A model generated the notes under the pieces. That model was not told the DNA's origin, did no database searches, and was given only the letters and a program-made list of their open reading frames with translations. From NCBI GenBank assembly GCA_018829565.1, contig JAHJTW010000142.1, positions 1 to 51,207 on the forward strand: a stretch of 51,207 bases of DNA, in the 5' to 3' direction. Both the position numbers and the translations under genes were made by a program. The DNA is from a bacterium (GTDB taxonomy: Bacteria; Krumholzibacteriota; Krumholzibacteriia; LZORAL124-64-63). Below are positions 1 to 7,901 of this stretch, one piece after another (positions within the stretch are counted from its first letter, which is position 1; every line of letters begins with the position of its first letter).

Positions 1-1146
1 CCCGTAGTTCGTCACCGGGACCCCGGCCCGCCGGCACCGTTCCAGCCGGGTGCGCACCTCGCGGCGGTTGAGGGTGCAGCCCCCGCAGTGGATCACGAGG
101 TCGTACTCGGCCAGATCCGCAGGGAAGTCGTGGCCCTGGACGGTCGTGAACTCCAGGGGGGCGCCCACGTGGGCGGTCAACCAGCGGGGAATCTTCTCCC
201 GCCCGATGTCGTCCTCGACCGGGTGATGGGTGCAGGCCTCGGCCACCAGGACCCGGGCGCCCGGTCCGAGCCGGGCCGCCGCCGCAGCGCCCTCCGCCTG
301 CAGGCGCAGGTCACCGCGGAACCGGGCCATCAGGACCGAGAACCCGGTCAAGGGAACCGCGGCCGGCACCAGGGGAGCAACCTGGGCGAAGGCCTGGCTG
401 TCGGTCACCACCAGGGCCGGCGGTTCGCGCAACGAGGCGAGAGCCGACGCCAGACCGGTCTCCTTGACCACCAGGCAGGCCGCATCCCCGTCCAGCAGGT
501 CGCGGATGGCCTGGACCTGGGGCATGATCAGGCGGCCCACCGGCGCCTCCTCGTCAACGGGCACGACCAGGACGGCCGTCCCTCCTGCCGGCACCAGATC
601 GCGGACCAGGGGAGGCCCCGTCTCGCCTTCCGTCTGCAGGCCGGCGACGATCACCGCGCGGAGGTCGTCCAGCCCCGCGCCGGTCACGGCCGAGGTGGCC
701 ACGGCCGCGGCGCCGCACGCCCGCACCCGGTCCATCAGCTCGGCGGGCGCCGGGACCTGGTCGCTGCGGTTGAAGACCACCACCACCGGAACCCGGCGGC
801 CCTGCATCTCGGCCAGCATGCACCGTTCCTCGTCGCCCCAGCCGTCCGCCCCGGTCACCAGCAGGGCCAGATCCAGGCGGTCGAGCATCCGCCGCGTGCG
901 TTCGGCGCGCAGACCGCCGAGGTCGCCCACGTCGTCGAACCCCGCGGTGTCGATGAACACCACCGGCCCCACGGGCTGCAGCTCCATGGGCTTGGCCACC
1001 GGGTCGGTGGTCGTGCCGGGCGTCTCCGAGACGATGGCCACATCCTGGCGCACCAGGGCGTTCACCAGACTGCTCTTGCCGACGTTGCGCCGGCCGAGGA
1101 TCCCGATGTGGGCGCGGTCGCCCCGCAGGGCCGTGGCCTTTTTCAT
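1..1146 (-). CDS. hydF: [FeFe] hydrogenase H-cluster maturation GTPase HydF (3' end off the window)
   Basis: HydF is the GTPase and scaffold that carries the 2Fe precursor of the H-cluster and delivers it to the apo-hydrogenase. The reading frame is open from an ATG at 1146 to the left edge (382 codons), so only about 20 residues of a normal HydF are missing. The P-loop GRRNVGKSS lies at residues 18-26. The C-terminal cluster-binding signature is complete: C305-x-H307, then H353-C354-GG-C357, the CxH...HCxxC pattern specific to HydF. The gene starts 28 bases after the hydG stop and is the last gene of the operon seen here. hydE is not in the window and may lie further left. The assignment is firm because both the GTPase and the HydF-specific Fe-S motif are visible. 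Confidence 0.95.
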   Translation of the reverse strand, partial: MKKATALRGDRAHIGILGRRNVGKSSLVNALVRQDVAIVSETPGTTTDPVAKPMELQPVGPVVFIDTAGFDDVGDLGGLRAERTRRMLDRLDLALLVTGADGWGDEERCMLAEMQGRRVPVVVVFNRSDQVPAPAELMDRVRACGAAAVATSAVTGAGLDDLRAVIVAGLQTEGETGPPLVRDLVPAGGTAVLVVPVDEEAPVGRLIMPQVQAIRDLLDGDAACLVVKETGLASALASLREPPALVVTDSQAFAQVAPLVPAAVPLTGFSVLMARFRGDLRLQAEGAAAAARLGPGARVLVAEACTHHPVEDDIGREKIPRWLTAHVGAPLEFTTVQGHDFPADLAEYDLVIHCGGCTLNRREVRTRLERCRRAGVPVTNYG

Positions 1147-1174
1147 GACGTCCCTTTCGCCGGGGCCGCGGCCG

Positions 1175-2566
1175 TCAGCAGAACACGTCCCGGCGGCCCG
1201 AATGGACGGCGTCCAGCATGGCCTCGGCCCGTCGCCGGGGTTCGCCTTCCAGTTCGGCCAGGACCGCCCCGATGCGCTCCAGACCCTCCTTCAGGGTTTC
1301 CGGCGAGGCGTGATCCAGCAGGTACTCCAGGAAGCTGCTCAGTCCGTTGGGGTCGCAGTGGCGCTTGATCTCGCCCGGCTTCGCCAGGTCCATGAAGTCG
1401 GCGCCGGTGCGCCCCAGGCGATAGCAGCCGGTGCAGAACGAGGGGATGAAGCCCAGGGCCGCCACGTCCCGGACGACCTCGTCCAGGGGTCGGTGGTCGC
1501 CCAGGCTGAACTGCTCGGCCGCATGGGCCTCGGGATGGGCGTAGGCGCCCGGGCTGGTGCGGCTGCCTGCGGAAATCTGGGAGACGCCGAGGGCGAAGGT
1601 CTCCCGGCGGATGGCCGCCGATTCCCGGGTGGACATGATGATGCCCGTGTAAGGCACAGCCAGGCGCAGGATGGCCACGATGCGCCGGAAGTCGCGGTCG
1701 CCGACCGGATGGGGCGGATGGGCGGCCAGGGGCGAGCCCTCCGCCGGTTCCAGCCGCGGGACGCTGATGGTGTGGGGCCCCACGCCGAACCGCCGTTCCA
1801 GGTGGGCGACGTGCTGCAGCAGGGCCAGCAGCTCGAAGCGCCAGTCGGCCAGGCCGAACAGCACGCCCACCCCCACGTCGTCGACGCCGGCGGCGAAAGC
1901 CCGGTCCATGGCGCCCAGGCGCCAGTCGAAATCCATCTTGCGTCCGGCGCGATGGACAGCGTGATAGGTGTCGCGGTGGTAGGTCTCCTGGAAGATCTGG
2001 TAGGTGCCGATGCCGCGCTCCTTGAGCTGGCGGAACTGGTCGGTCTCCAGTGGCGCGACGTTGACGTTGACCCGCCGGATCTCCCCGCCCGGGCCCCGGA
2101 CCCCGTAGATGGTGTCGATGGCGTCCAGGACGTAGCCGAAGTCGTGACGGGGATAGGCCTCGCCCGCCACCAGCAGCACGCGCTTGTGACCCTCGGCCAC
2201 GAGGGCCGCCGTCTCCTCGGCGATTTCCCGCTGCGTCAGCGCCTTGCGCACCACCCCGCGGTTGCTGGACCGGAAGGCGCAGTAGGCGCAATCGTTGGCG
2301 CAGAGGTTCGAGACGTACAGGGGGGTGAACAGCACCAGGCGCTTGCCGTAGATGGTCTCCTTTACCGTGCGGGCAGCCGTGAAGATCTCCTCCAGCAGAT
2401 CGGGGTCCTCCACCCTGCCCAGGTCGGCGACTGCGGCGGCATCCAGGCCCTCCAGCTCCTGGGCTCGGGCCAGGATCCCGCGCACCCGCGATGCATCCGG
2501 CGCCGGGGCGCCGAGGGCCTCGGCGATGGAGGTCTCGTCGATCCTCGGTGCGGTCGACATGGTCAT
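1175..2566 (-). CDS. hydG: [FeFe] hydrogenase maturase HydG, radical SAM tyrosine lyase
   Basis: HydG cleaves tyrosine to give the CO and cyanide ligands of the H-cluster. The 463-residue product has the radical SAM motif CX3CX2C (C89, C93, C96). Near the C-terminus it has the second-cluster motif, CTGC followed 22 residues later by a third Cys, which separates HydG from HydE and ThiH. The ATG at 2566 overlaps the TGA of the upstream receiver-kinase gene as ATGA, so translation is probably coupled. An ATG two codons later is the only close alternative. Length and motifs fit the family well. Confidence 0.95.
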   Translation of the reverse strand: MTMSTAPRIDETSIAEALGAPAPDASRVRGILARAQELEGLDAAAVADLGRVEDPDLLEEIFTAARTVKETIYGKRLVLFTPLYVSNLCANDCAYCAFRSSNRGVVRKALTQREIAEETAALVAEGHKRVLLVAGEAYPRHDFGYVLDAIDTIYGVRGPGGEIRRVNVNVAPLETDQFRQLKERGIGTYQIFQETYHRDTYHAVHRAGRKMDFDWRLGAMDRAFAAGVDDVGVGVLFGLADWRFELLALLQHVAHLERRFGVGPHTISVPRLEPAEGSPLAAHPPHPVGDRDFRRIVAILRLAVPYTGIIMSTRESAAIRRETFALGVSQISAGSRTSPGAYAHPEAHAAEQFSLGDHRPLDEVVRDVAALGFIPSFCTGCYRLGRTGADFMDLAKPGEIKRHCDPNGLSSFLEYLLDHASPETLKEGLERIGAVLAELEGEPRRRAEAMLDAVHSGRRDVFC

Positions 2567-3723
2567 GGCGTGCCCCCCTCGGAGGCCGCCGTATCCCGGT
2601 CGAGCGTGACGGTGAAGGTCGTCCCCTCGTCGGGTGCGCTGGCCACGGTCACGTCTCCGCCGCAGAGCCGGGCCAGGCGGCGCACGATGCTCAGACCCAG
2701 GCCGCTGCCGCTGATGCCGCCGGTCTTCTCGTTCCTGATCCGGACGAACTCGCCGAACAGCCGCGCCGTCTCCTCGGGGCTCATCCCGATGCCCGTGTCG
2801 CTGACCGCGATCCCGAGACGGTCCGGCTCGCCCCCGTCGACCCGGACGGTGACGGTTCCAGCATCCCGGTTGTACTTCACGGCGTTGGACACCAGGTTGT
2901 TCAGGATGATCTCCAGTTCGCCGGCGTCGGCGTGCATCAGGGTGTCCCCGCGAAGGACGGTCTTCAGCTCGATGCCGCGGCGTTCGGCCTCCGGCGTGAA
3001 GGTCTCGATCACCCTGGCCACGACCACGGCCACATCGACCGCGCCGAGCTGCCTCTGCTTGGTCCCCGACTCGATGCGGGTCAGGTCGAGCAGGTCGAAG
3101 ATCAGCTTGCGCATGCCGCCGATGCGCTCCCGGCACCGCCCCACCACCGAGGCGGTCTTCTCGGGGTCCTGGGCCAGGATCCCGTCCTCCAGCAGCATCA
3201 GGTAACCCTCGACCGCCCCCAGCGGAGCCTTCAGCTCGTGGGCCAGGACCGAGAGGAACTCGAACCGGACCTGCCTCCGCTCCTTCGCCAGGCGGCGCGC
3301 TTCGCGGTCGGACACCACGTGCCGCGACGCCTTCTCCAGGACGTCCTCCAGCTCGTCGGGCGTGAACGGCTTGGCCAGGAAGTCGAAGGCGCCCTGCTTG
3401 GTGGCCCTCACCGCCATGTCCAGCGAGGCGTAAGCGGTGATCATGACCGTCAGGGGAGCGCCCTCGCGGCCGCGCAGGTCCTCCAGGATCTCCATGCCCA
3501 GCCGGCCCGGCATGGAGTGATCCAGCAGCAGGATGTCGAACCGCTCCTCGTCCAGCTTCCGGCGCGCCTCCTCGCCGTCGGCGGCCAGATCCACGGCGAA
3601 GGTGAAGTCGTCCCCGTAGCCCTCGACCGGGACCCTCATGCCGTCCAGGGCGCGGCGCACGCCCAGGCGGATGCCCGCCTCGTCGTCGGCGACCAGCACC
3701 CGCAGGACGTTGGGCTCAGACAT
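2563..3723 (-). CDS. Receiver-histidine kinase (response regulator fused to HK)
   Basis: The 386-residue soluble protein has an N-terminal receiver domain: acidic pocket VADDE, probable phospho-acceptor D68, conserved Lys in AKPF at about K118. It is followed by a histidine kinase core with H-box VLAHELKAPLG (H162), N-box NNLVSNAVKYN, and glycine boxes DTGIGM and GSGLGLS. There is no membrane segment and no DNA-binding domain. It overlaps the stand-alone receiver gene upstream by 8 bases and hydG downstream by 4, inside the hydrogenase operon. It probably receives phosphate or a signal from the upstream kinase and passes it on. The final output protein is not in this window. Confidence 0.88.
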   Translation of the reverse strand: MSEPNVLRVLVADDEAGIRLGVRRALDGMRVPVEGYGDDFTFAVDLAADGEEARRKLDEERFDILLLDHSMPGRLGMEILEDLRGREGAPLTVMITAYASLDMAVRATKQGAFDFLAKPFTPDELEDVLEKASRHVVSDREARRLAKERRQVRFEFLSVLAHELKAPLGAVEGYLMLLEDGILAQDPEKTASVVGRCRERIGGMRKLIFDLLDLTRIESGTKQRQLGAVDVAVVVARVIETFTPEAERRGIELKTVLRGDTLMHADAGELEIILNNLVSNAVKYNRDAGTVTVRVDGGEPDRLGIAVSDTGIGMSPEETARLFGEFVRIRNEKTGGISGSGLGLSIVRRLARLCGGDVTVASAPDEGTTFTVTLDRDTAASEGGTP

Positions 3724-4132
3724 GCCGGACCCCCAGGCGCTCGAGCTCGCGCTGGATCTGCTCGAAGCGCACGGGCTTGGCCAGCACCGCGTCGGCCTTG
3801 ATCCAGGCCTGCTGGCCGCGGTCGTCGCGCGAGAACTCCAGGCCGGTCTCGGCGGTCACCCCGGTGACCAGGAGCACGGGGATCGCAGGGTCGAGCTGCT
3901 TGATCCGGTAGGCGAGGGTGAAGCCCCCGTCCATCTGGTCCATCATCAGGTCGACCACCGCCAGATCGGGCAACCGCTCGGCCAGCCGCTCGCCGGCTTC
4001 TTTCTCGTTCCCGGCGGTGATCACGGTGTAGCCCTCGCGCTCGAAGCGCAGGGCGAGCTGGTCCAGGAAGTCCCGGTCGTCATCCACGAGCAGGACGCAC
4101 GGAGCGCCCTTGGGTTCAGGCGGGGTCGTCAT
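3716..4132 (-). CDS. Stand-alone response regulator receiver protein
   Basis: This 138-residue single-domain receiver has the acidic pair in LLVDDDRDF, a probable phospho-acceptor Asp at D61 (LAVVDLMMD) and the conserved Lys in LAKP at K119. No output domain follows. It overlaps the gene for the sensory hydrogenase-like kinase by 17 bases upstream and the receiver-kinase gene by 8 bases downstream. It is therefore most likely the direct partner of that kinase and an intermediate in a phosphorelay. Its target cannot be named from sequence. Confidence 0.88.
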   Translation of the reverse strand: MTTPPEPKGAPCVLLVDDDRDFLDQLALRFEREGYTVITAGNEKEAGERLAERLPDLAVVDLMMDQMDGGFTLAYRIKQLDPAIPVLLVTGVTAETGLEFSRDDRGQQAWIKADAVLAKPVRFEQIQRELERLGVRHV

Positions 4133-6176
4133 GATTCCTCCCGTCGGGCCCGCCGCCGGGCAACGGGGGGTTCCCGTTGCGGGCCGGCAGCGTGATGGTG
4201 AAAGTCGTCCCGGTGGGGCCGCGCCCGGGATCGTGATTCGAGACGGCGGCGATGTCGCCCCGGTGCATCTTGACGATGCCGTAGCTGACGGCCAGGCCCA
4301 GCCCCGTGCCCTGGCCGTTGCGGCGGGTCGTGAAGAAGGGTTCGAACACCCGCGGCAGGACGTCAGGGGCGATACCCGGCCCGTTGTCCGCCACCGCGAT
4401 GGCGACCCGGTCGCTCCCCTGCGGCGCGCTCGTGATGGTGATGCGGGCCCCCGGGGAATCGCCCAGGGCAGCGACCGCGTTGTTCACCAGGTTGATCAGG
4501 ACCTGGCCCAGCTGGCCCGCATCGGCGGGGGCCTGCAGCCCGGGATCCTCGTGCCGGACCACCAGGGCCACGTTGGCCGGCATCACGCAGCCGCGCAGGG
4601 CGCCGTCGATCAGCTCGCCCATGGCCACCGGCTGCAGCTCCACCTTGTTCTGGCGGGCGAAGTCGAGCAGCCCGGCCACGATGGACTTGCAGCGGTCGGC
4701 CTGGTCGGCGATGAGGGAGAGCTCCTCGCGCAACCGGGCGTTGTCCCCGCACTCGCGCTGCAGCAGGTGCGCGTAGAGGATCACCACCCCCAGGGGATTG
4801 TTGACCTCGTGGGCGATGCCGGCCGCCAGCTGGCCCATGCTGGCCAGCCGTTCCGAATGCATGAGCTGCTCCTGGGTGCTGGCCAGCTCCTGGTGGGATT
4901 CGTGCAGCTGGTCCACGGTGCTGCGCAGCCGGTCGATGACGTAGGGCAGGCACATCTCGCTCTCGGCCATGCCCTTGAAGATCGCCACGGCGTGGGCCCG
5001 GCAGGTCTCGTAGCCGCAGGCCCGGCAGTTCAGCTCGTCCGTGTGGTCGAGCTTGCCCATGCGGGCCAGGATCTGGTCGATCTCGGGCTCGCTGGGCTCG
5101 CGCATCCGGCGATCGTCGGGCGCGAAGTTCCGGGCCAGGTCGAGATCGGCGCAGCGGTCCACCCAGATCTGCCAGTGCCCCGGATCGAATTCCCTCTGCC
5201 GCGACTTCACGTAGCGGCTGATGCGCGCGCGGCGGCGGAACATCGGCTCGGCGGTGGTCATGCCCGCCCCCATGATGCAGCCGTTGCAGCAGAGGATGTC
5301 CAGAAGTTCGGCGTCCAGGTCCCCGGCCTCGAACTCGCGGATCGCCTCGGGGAAGTACTGCCGGCCGTCCGCGCTGACCACGTGTCCGGTGGCGAGGTCC
5401 TCGCTCATGCCCGCCGCCTGCACCAGGCCCCGGGACAGGGGGAACACCGCGCCCAGTCCGGCGCGGGGGGCGTCGAAGGCCGCCGGCGGCGCCGTCCTTC
5501 CGTCCACGTCCAGGCGGGCGGCCAGCTTCCTGAGTTCGCGGAAGGTCAGGGCCGCCGCGACCTCGCCGTCGCCGTCCTGGCGCGCCGCCTCCCCCTTCTT
5601 GGCGATGCAGGGTCCAATGAACACCACCTTGAGGTCCCTGCCGAAGAGCCGGTGAAGGACCTTTGCGCTGGCGACCATGGGCGACACCAGCGGCAGGAGC
5701 GAGGCCGTCAGCTCGGGGTGGTAGTACTCGACGTAGGACACGATGGCCGGGCAGCTGGTGGAGACCCAGTGGCCGCCGGGGTGGTCCGCGAGGTGGGCCC
5801 GGGTCGCCGCCGCCACCAGGTCGGCGCCGAAACCGACCTCGTGCACCACGTCGAACCCCATGGCCCGCAGCATCCCCGCGAAGCGGTCCTCGCCCAGCTC
5901 GGGAAAATCGGCGGGGAACGAAGGGGCCACCGCCGCAGCCACCGGATCGGGGCCCGCCAGCAGCCGCTCGACCGCGTCCACCGAGTCGTAGACCAGCTTG
6001 GCGTCCTGGCTGCAGACCTCCACGCAGTTGCCGCAGCCGATGCAGCGCTCGTGGATGACCTGGGCCTGGCCGTCCGCGATGCGGATGGCCTTGGCCGGAC
6101 ACTCCCGCACGCAGGTGTAGCAGGTGCGGCAACGCTCTCCGATGGTCGTGACCAGGGCGATGCTTCCGGGCTCCAT
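4116..6176 (-). CDS. Sensory [FeFe]-hydrogenase-like (HydS-type) histidine kinase
   Basis: The 686-residue cytosolic protein joins a hydrogenase-like sensor to a kinase. Residues 1-60 form a 2[4Fe-4S] ferredoxin (C16/19/22/26 and C45/48/51/55). Residues 80-330 form an H-cluster-type domain with variant motifs: STSCPAIVSY (C142), GPCIAKK (C190) and ILCCNGCIMGAG (C296/297/300). Residues 384-409 form a four-Cys Fe-S domain (CRACGYETC...C). The rest is a histidine kinase with H-box AGIAHEVNNPLG (H456), an N-box, and DNGPGI and GQGTGLGLA glycine boxes. The L1 motif has one Cys before Pro instead of the Cys-Cys pair of many catalytic enzymes, as in sensory-type proteins. It resembles the kinase-linked group C [FeFe] hydrogenases, which are thought to sense H2 or redox state. 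It sits 3 bases after hndD and overlaps the receiver gene. Confidence 0.9.
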   Translation of the reverse strand: MEPGSIALVTTIGERCRTCYTCVRECPAKAIRIADGQAQVIHERCIGCGNCVEVCSQDAKLVYDSVDAVERLLAGPDPVAAAVAPSFPADFPELGEDRFAGMLRAMGFDVVHEVGFGADLVAAATRAHLADHPGGHWVSTSCPAIVSYVEYYHPELTASLLPLVSPMVASAKVLHRLFGRDLKVVFIGPCIAKKGEAARQDGDGEVAAALTFRELRKLAARLDVDGRTAPPAAFDAPRAGLGAVFPLSRGLVQAAGMSEDLATGHVVSADGRQYFPEAIREFEAGDLDAELLDILCCNGCIMGAGMTTAEPMFRRRARISRYVKSRQREFDPGHWQIWVDRCADLDLARNFAPDDRRMREPSEPEIDQILARMGKLDHTDELNCRACGYETCRAHAVAIFKGMAESEMCLPYVIDRLRSTVDQLHESHQELASTQEQLMHSERLASMGQLAAGIAHEVNNPLGVVILYAHLLQRECGDNARLREELSLIADQADRCKSIVAGLLDFARQNKVELQPVAMGELIDGALRGCVMPANVALVVRHEDPGLQAPADAGQLGQVLINLVNNAVAALGDSPGARITITSAPQGSDRVAIAVADNGPGIAPDVLPRVFEPFFTTRRNGQGTGLGLAVSYGIVKMHRGDIAAVSNHDPGRGPTGTTFTITLPARNGNPPLPGGGPDGRNHDDPA

Positions 6177-6179
6177 CGG

Positions 6180-7901
6180 CTACCTCAACGGGGTTCGCGC
6201 CTCGTAGTGCGTGTGCAGGAGTTCGTGGCTGAGTCCGGACAGCGGTTCGCCCAGGAAGTCGGCGTAGAGACTGCGGACGGCCGGGTTGGCGTGGGCGGTG
6301 CGGACGGTCTCGCCCTTGTCGATGCGGTAGAGGGCCCGCATGCGCGCGGTGATGGCCCCGGGCCTGGTCCCGATGGGCTGCCCGCCGCCGTTGATGCAGC
6401 CCCCCGGACAGGTCATCACCTCGACGAAGTGGATGTCTCGGCGGCCCTCCCGGATCTCATCGAGCAGTCTCCGGGCGTTGCCCAGCCCGCTGACCACGGC
6501 CACCCCCAGCTCCAGCTCGCCCACCTGGACCCGGGCCCGCTTGATCCCCTCCGGCCCACGCACCGGTTCGACCGTCAGGTCCTCCAGCTCGCGTCCGGTC
6601 ACCAGGAAGTGGGCCGTGCGGATGGCGGCCTCGGTGACTCCGCCCGAAGCCCCGAAGATCTTGCCGGCCCCCGACCGGCGGCCGAACGGCATGTCCGCCG
6701 GCTCGGGCGCCTGGTCACCGAGCTTCAGGCCGCGGCGACGCACCAGCTCGGCCAGTTCGCGGGTGGTCAGCACGGCGTCCACGTCCACCAGCCCCCCGCG
6801 CAGCATCTCCGACCGGCCGGCCTCGAACTTCTTGGCGGTGCAGGGCATGATCGAAACGCTGTAGATGCGCGCCGGATCGATCCCCTGGATCCCGGCGAAC
6901 CGGCTTTTGATGATGGCGCCCAGCATCTGCTGGGGGCTCTTGCAGGTGGACAGGTTGGGGATCAGGTCGGGGTAGAAGGTCTCGACGAACTTGATCCAGC
7001 CCGGCGAACAGCTCGTCATCAGCGGCAGGGGCCCGGCGCCCTGGAGGCGGGCCACCAGCTCGCTGGCTTCCTCCATCACCGTCAGGTCGGCGCTGAATGA
7101 GGTGTCGAACACCCGCGCGAAACCCAGCCGGCGCAGCAGGGCGTTCAGGGCGCCCTCCACGTCCCGGCCGGGCTTCTCGCCGAAGAGCTCGGCCAGGGAG
7201 ACCGAGATCGCCGGCGCCACCTGCACCACCGGCACCAGATCCGGATCCTGCAGGGCGGACTCGACCTGGTCGAGGTGCGAGCGCTCGGTCAAGGCCCCCG
7301 TGGGGCAGACCATCACGCACTGCCCGCAGTTGATGCAGCTGGAGATGTTCAGGCCCTCCCCGAAGGCGGTGTCGACCCGGGTCCCGCTGCCCCGGCCGGT
7401 GAAGTCGATGGCGGCGACGGTCTGGACCTCGGCGCAGGCGCGGATGCACCTGCCGCAGAGGATGCACTTGTCGGGGTCGCGGACGATGGCGGGGCTGGAG
7501 ATGTCCCGCGGCAGCCTGGTGCGCGAACCGGGCAGGCGGCGCTGCCGCACGCCCAGGTCTTCCGAAAGATCCTGCAACCGGCAGTTTCCGTGCTGGGCGC
7601 AGTAGAGACAGTCGTCGGGATGGTTGCTCAGCAGCAGCTCGACGATGGTCTTGCGCGCCCGCACCGCCCGCGGTGAATGGGTCTGGACCCTCATGCCCTC
7701 GGACACCGGGAACGAGCAGCTGGGCACCAGGTTGGGCGCCCCCTCGACCTCCACCACGCACAGGCGGCAGCTGCCCGTGGGCGGCAGACCTTCGTAGTGG
7801 CACAGGGTGGGCACCTGGATCCCGGCCCGGCGCAAGGCATCCAGCAAGGTCCCTCCCTCGCGCGCAGTGACCTGGCGGCCGTTGACCTCGATCATGGGCA
7901 T
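6180..7901 (-). CDS. hndD: NAD(H)/ferredoxin-linked [FeFe] hydrogenase catalytic subunit (HndD/HydA type)
   Basis: This is the catalytic H2-producing or H2-oxidising subunit. Of its 573 residues, the N-terminal [2Fe-2S] domain has C34/45/48/62, and the His-Cys3 [4Fe-4S] site has H94, C98, C101 and C107. A 2[4Fe-4S] ferredoxin follows (C146/149/152/156 and C189/192/195/199), then the H-cluster domain with TSCSPGW (C298), MPCTAKKFE (C354) and MTCPGGCINGGGQP (C498, C502). This is the layout of the NADH-dependent, often electron-bifurcating, multimeric enzymes. The ATG at 7901 has GGGAGG five bases upstream. A second ATG at 7895 makes an ATGA overlap with the hndC stop and is a possible start. 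The partners HndC and HndA are encoded just upstream. Confidence 0.95.
   Translation of the reverse strand: MPMIEVNGRQVTAREGGTLLDALRRAGIQVPTLCHYEGLPPTGSCRLCVVEVEGAPNLVPSCSFPVSEGMRVQTHSPRAVRARKTIVELLLSNHPDDCLYCAQHGNCRLQDLSEDLGVRQRRLPGSRTRLPRDISSPAIVRDPDKCILCGRCIRACAEVQTVAAIDFTGRGSGTRVDTAFGEGLNISSCINCGQCVMVCPTGALTERSHLDQVESALQDPDLVPVVQVAPAISVSLAELFGEKPGRDVEGALNALLRRLGFARVFDTSFSADLTVMEEASELVARLQGAGPLPLMTSCSPGWIKFVETFYPDLIPNLSTCKSPQQMLGAIIKSRFAGIQGIDPARIYSVSIMPCTAKKFEAGRSEMLRGGLVDVDAVLTTRELAELVRRRGLKLGDQAPEPADMPFGRRSGAGKIFGASGGVTEAAIRTAHFLVTGRELEDLTVEPVRGPEGIKRARVQVGELELGVAVVSGLGNARRLLDEIREGRRDIHFVEVMTCPGGCINGGGQPIGTRPGAITARMRALYRIDKGETVRTAHANPAVRSLYADFLGEPLSGLSHELLHTHYEARTPLR

Noticed and set aside
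2563..2570. Possible frameshift between the receiver-kinase and hydG genes
   Set aside because: The overlap is an exact ATGA stop/start junction of the kind seen throughout this operon, and both proteins are full length.
88..3205. Long plus-strand open frames opposite hydF, hydG and the receiver-kinase
   Set aside because: Composition is Arg/Pro/Gly/Ser-rich with no family motif. They are shadows of GC-rich genes on the minus strand.
4110..7100. 996-codon plus-strand frame
   Set aside because: It lies wholly opposite the sensory kinase and hndD genes, is His/Gly/Val-rich without motifs, and has no credible ribosome site.
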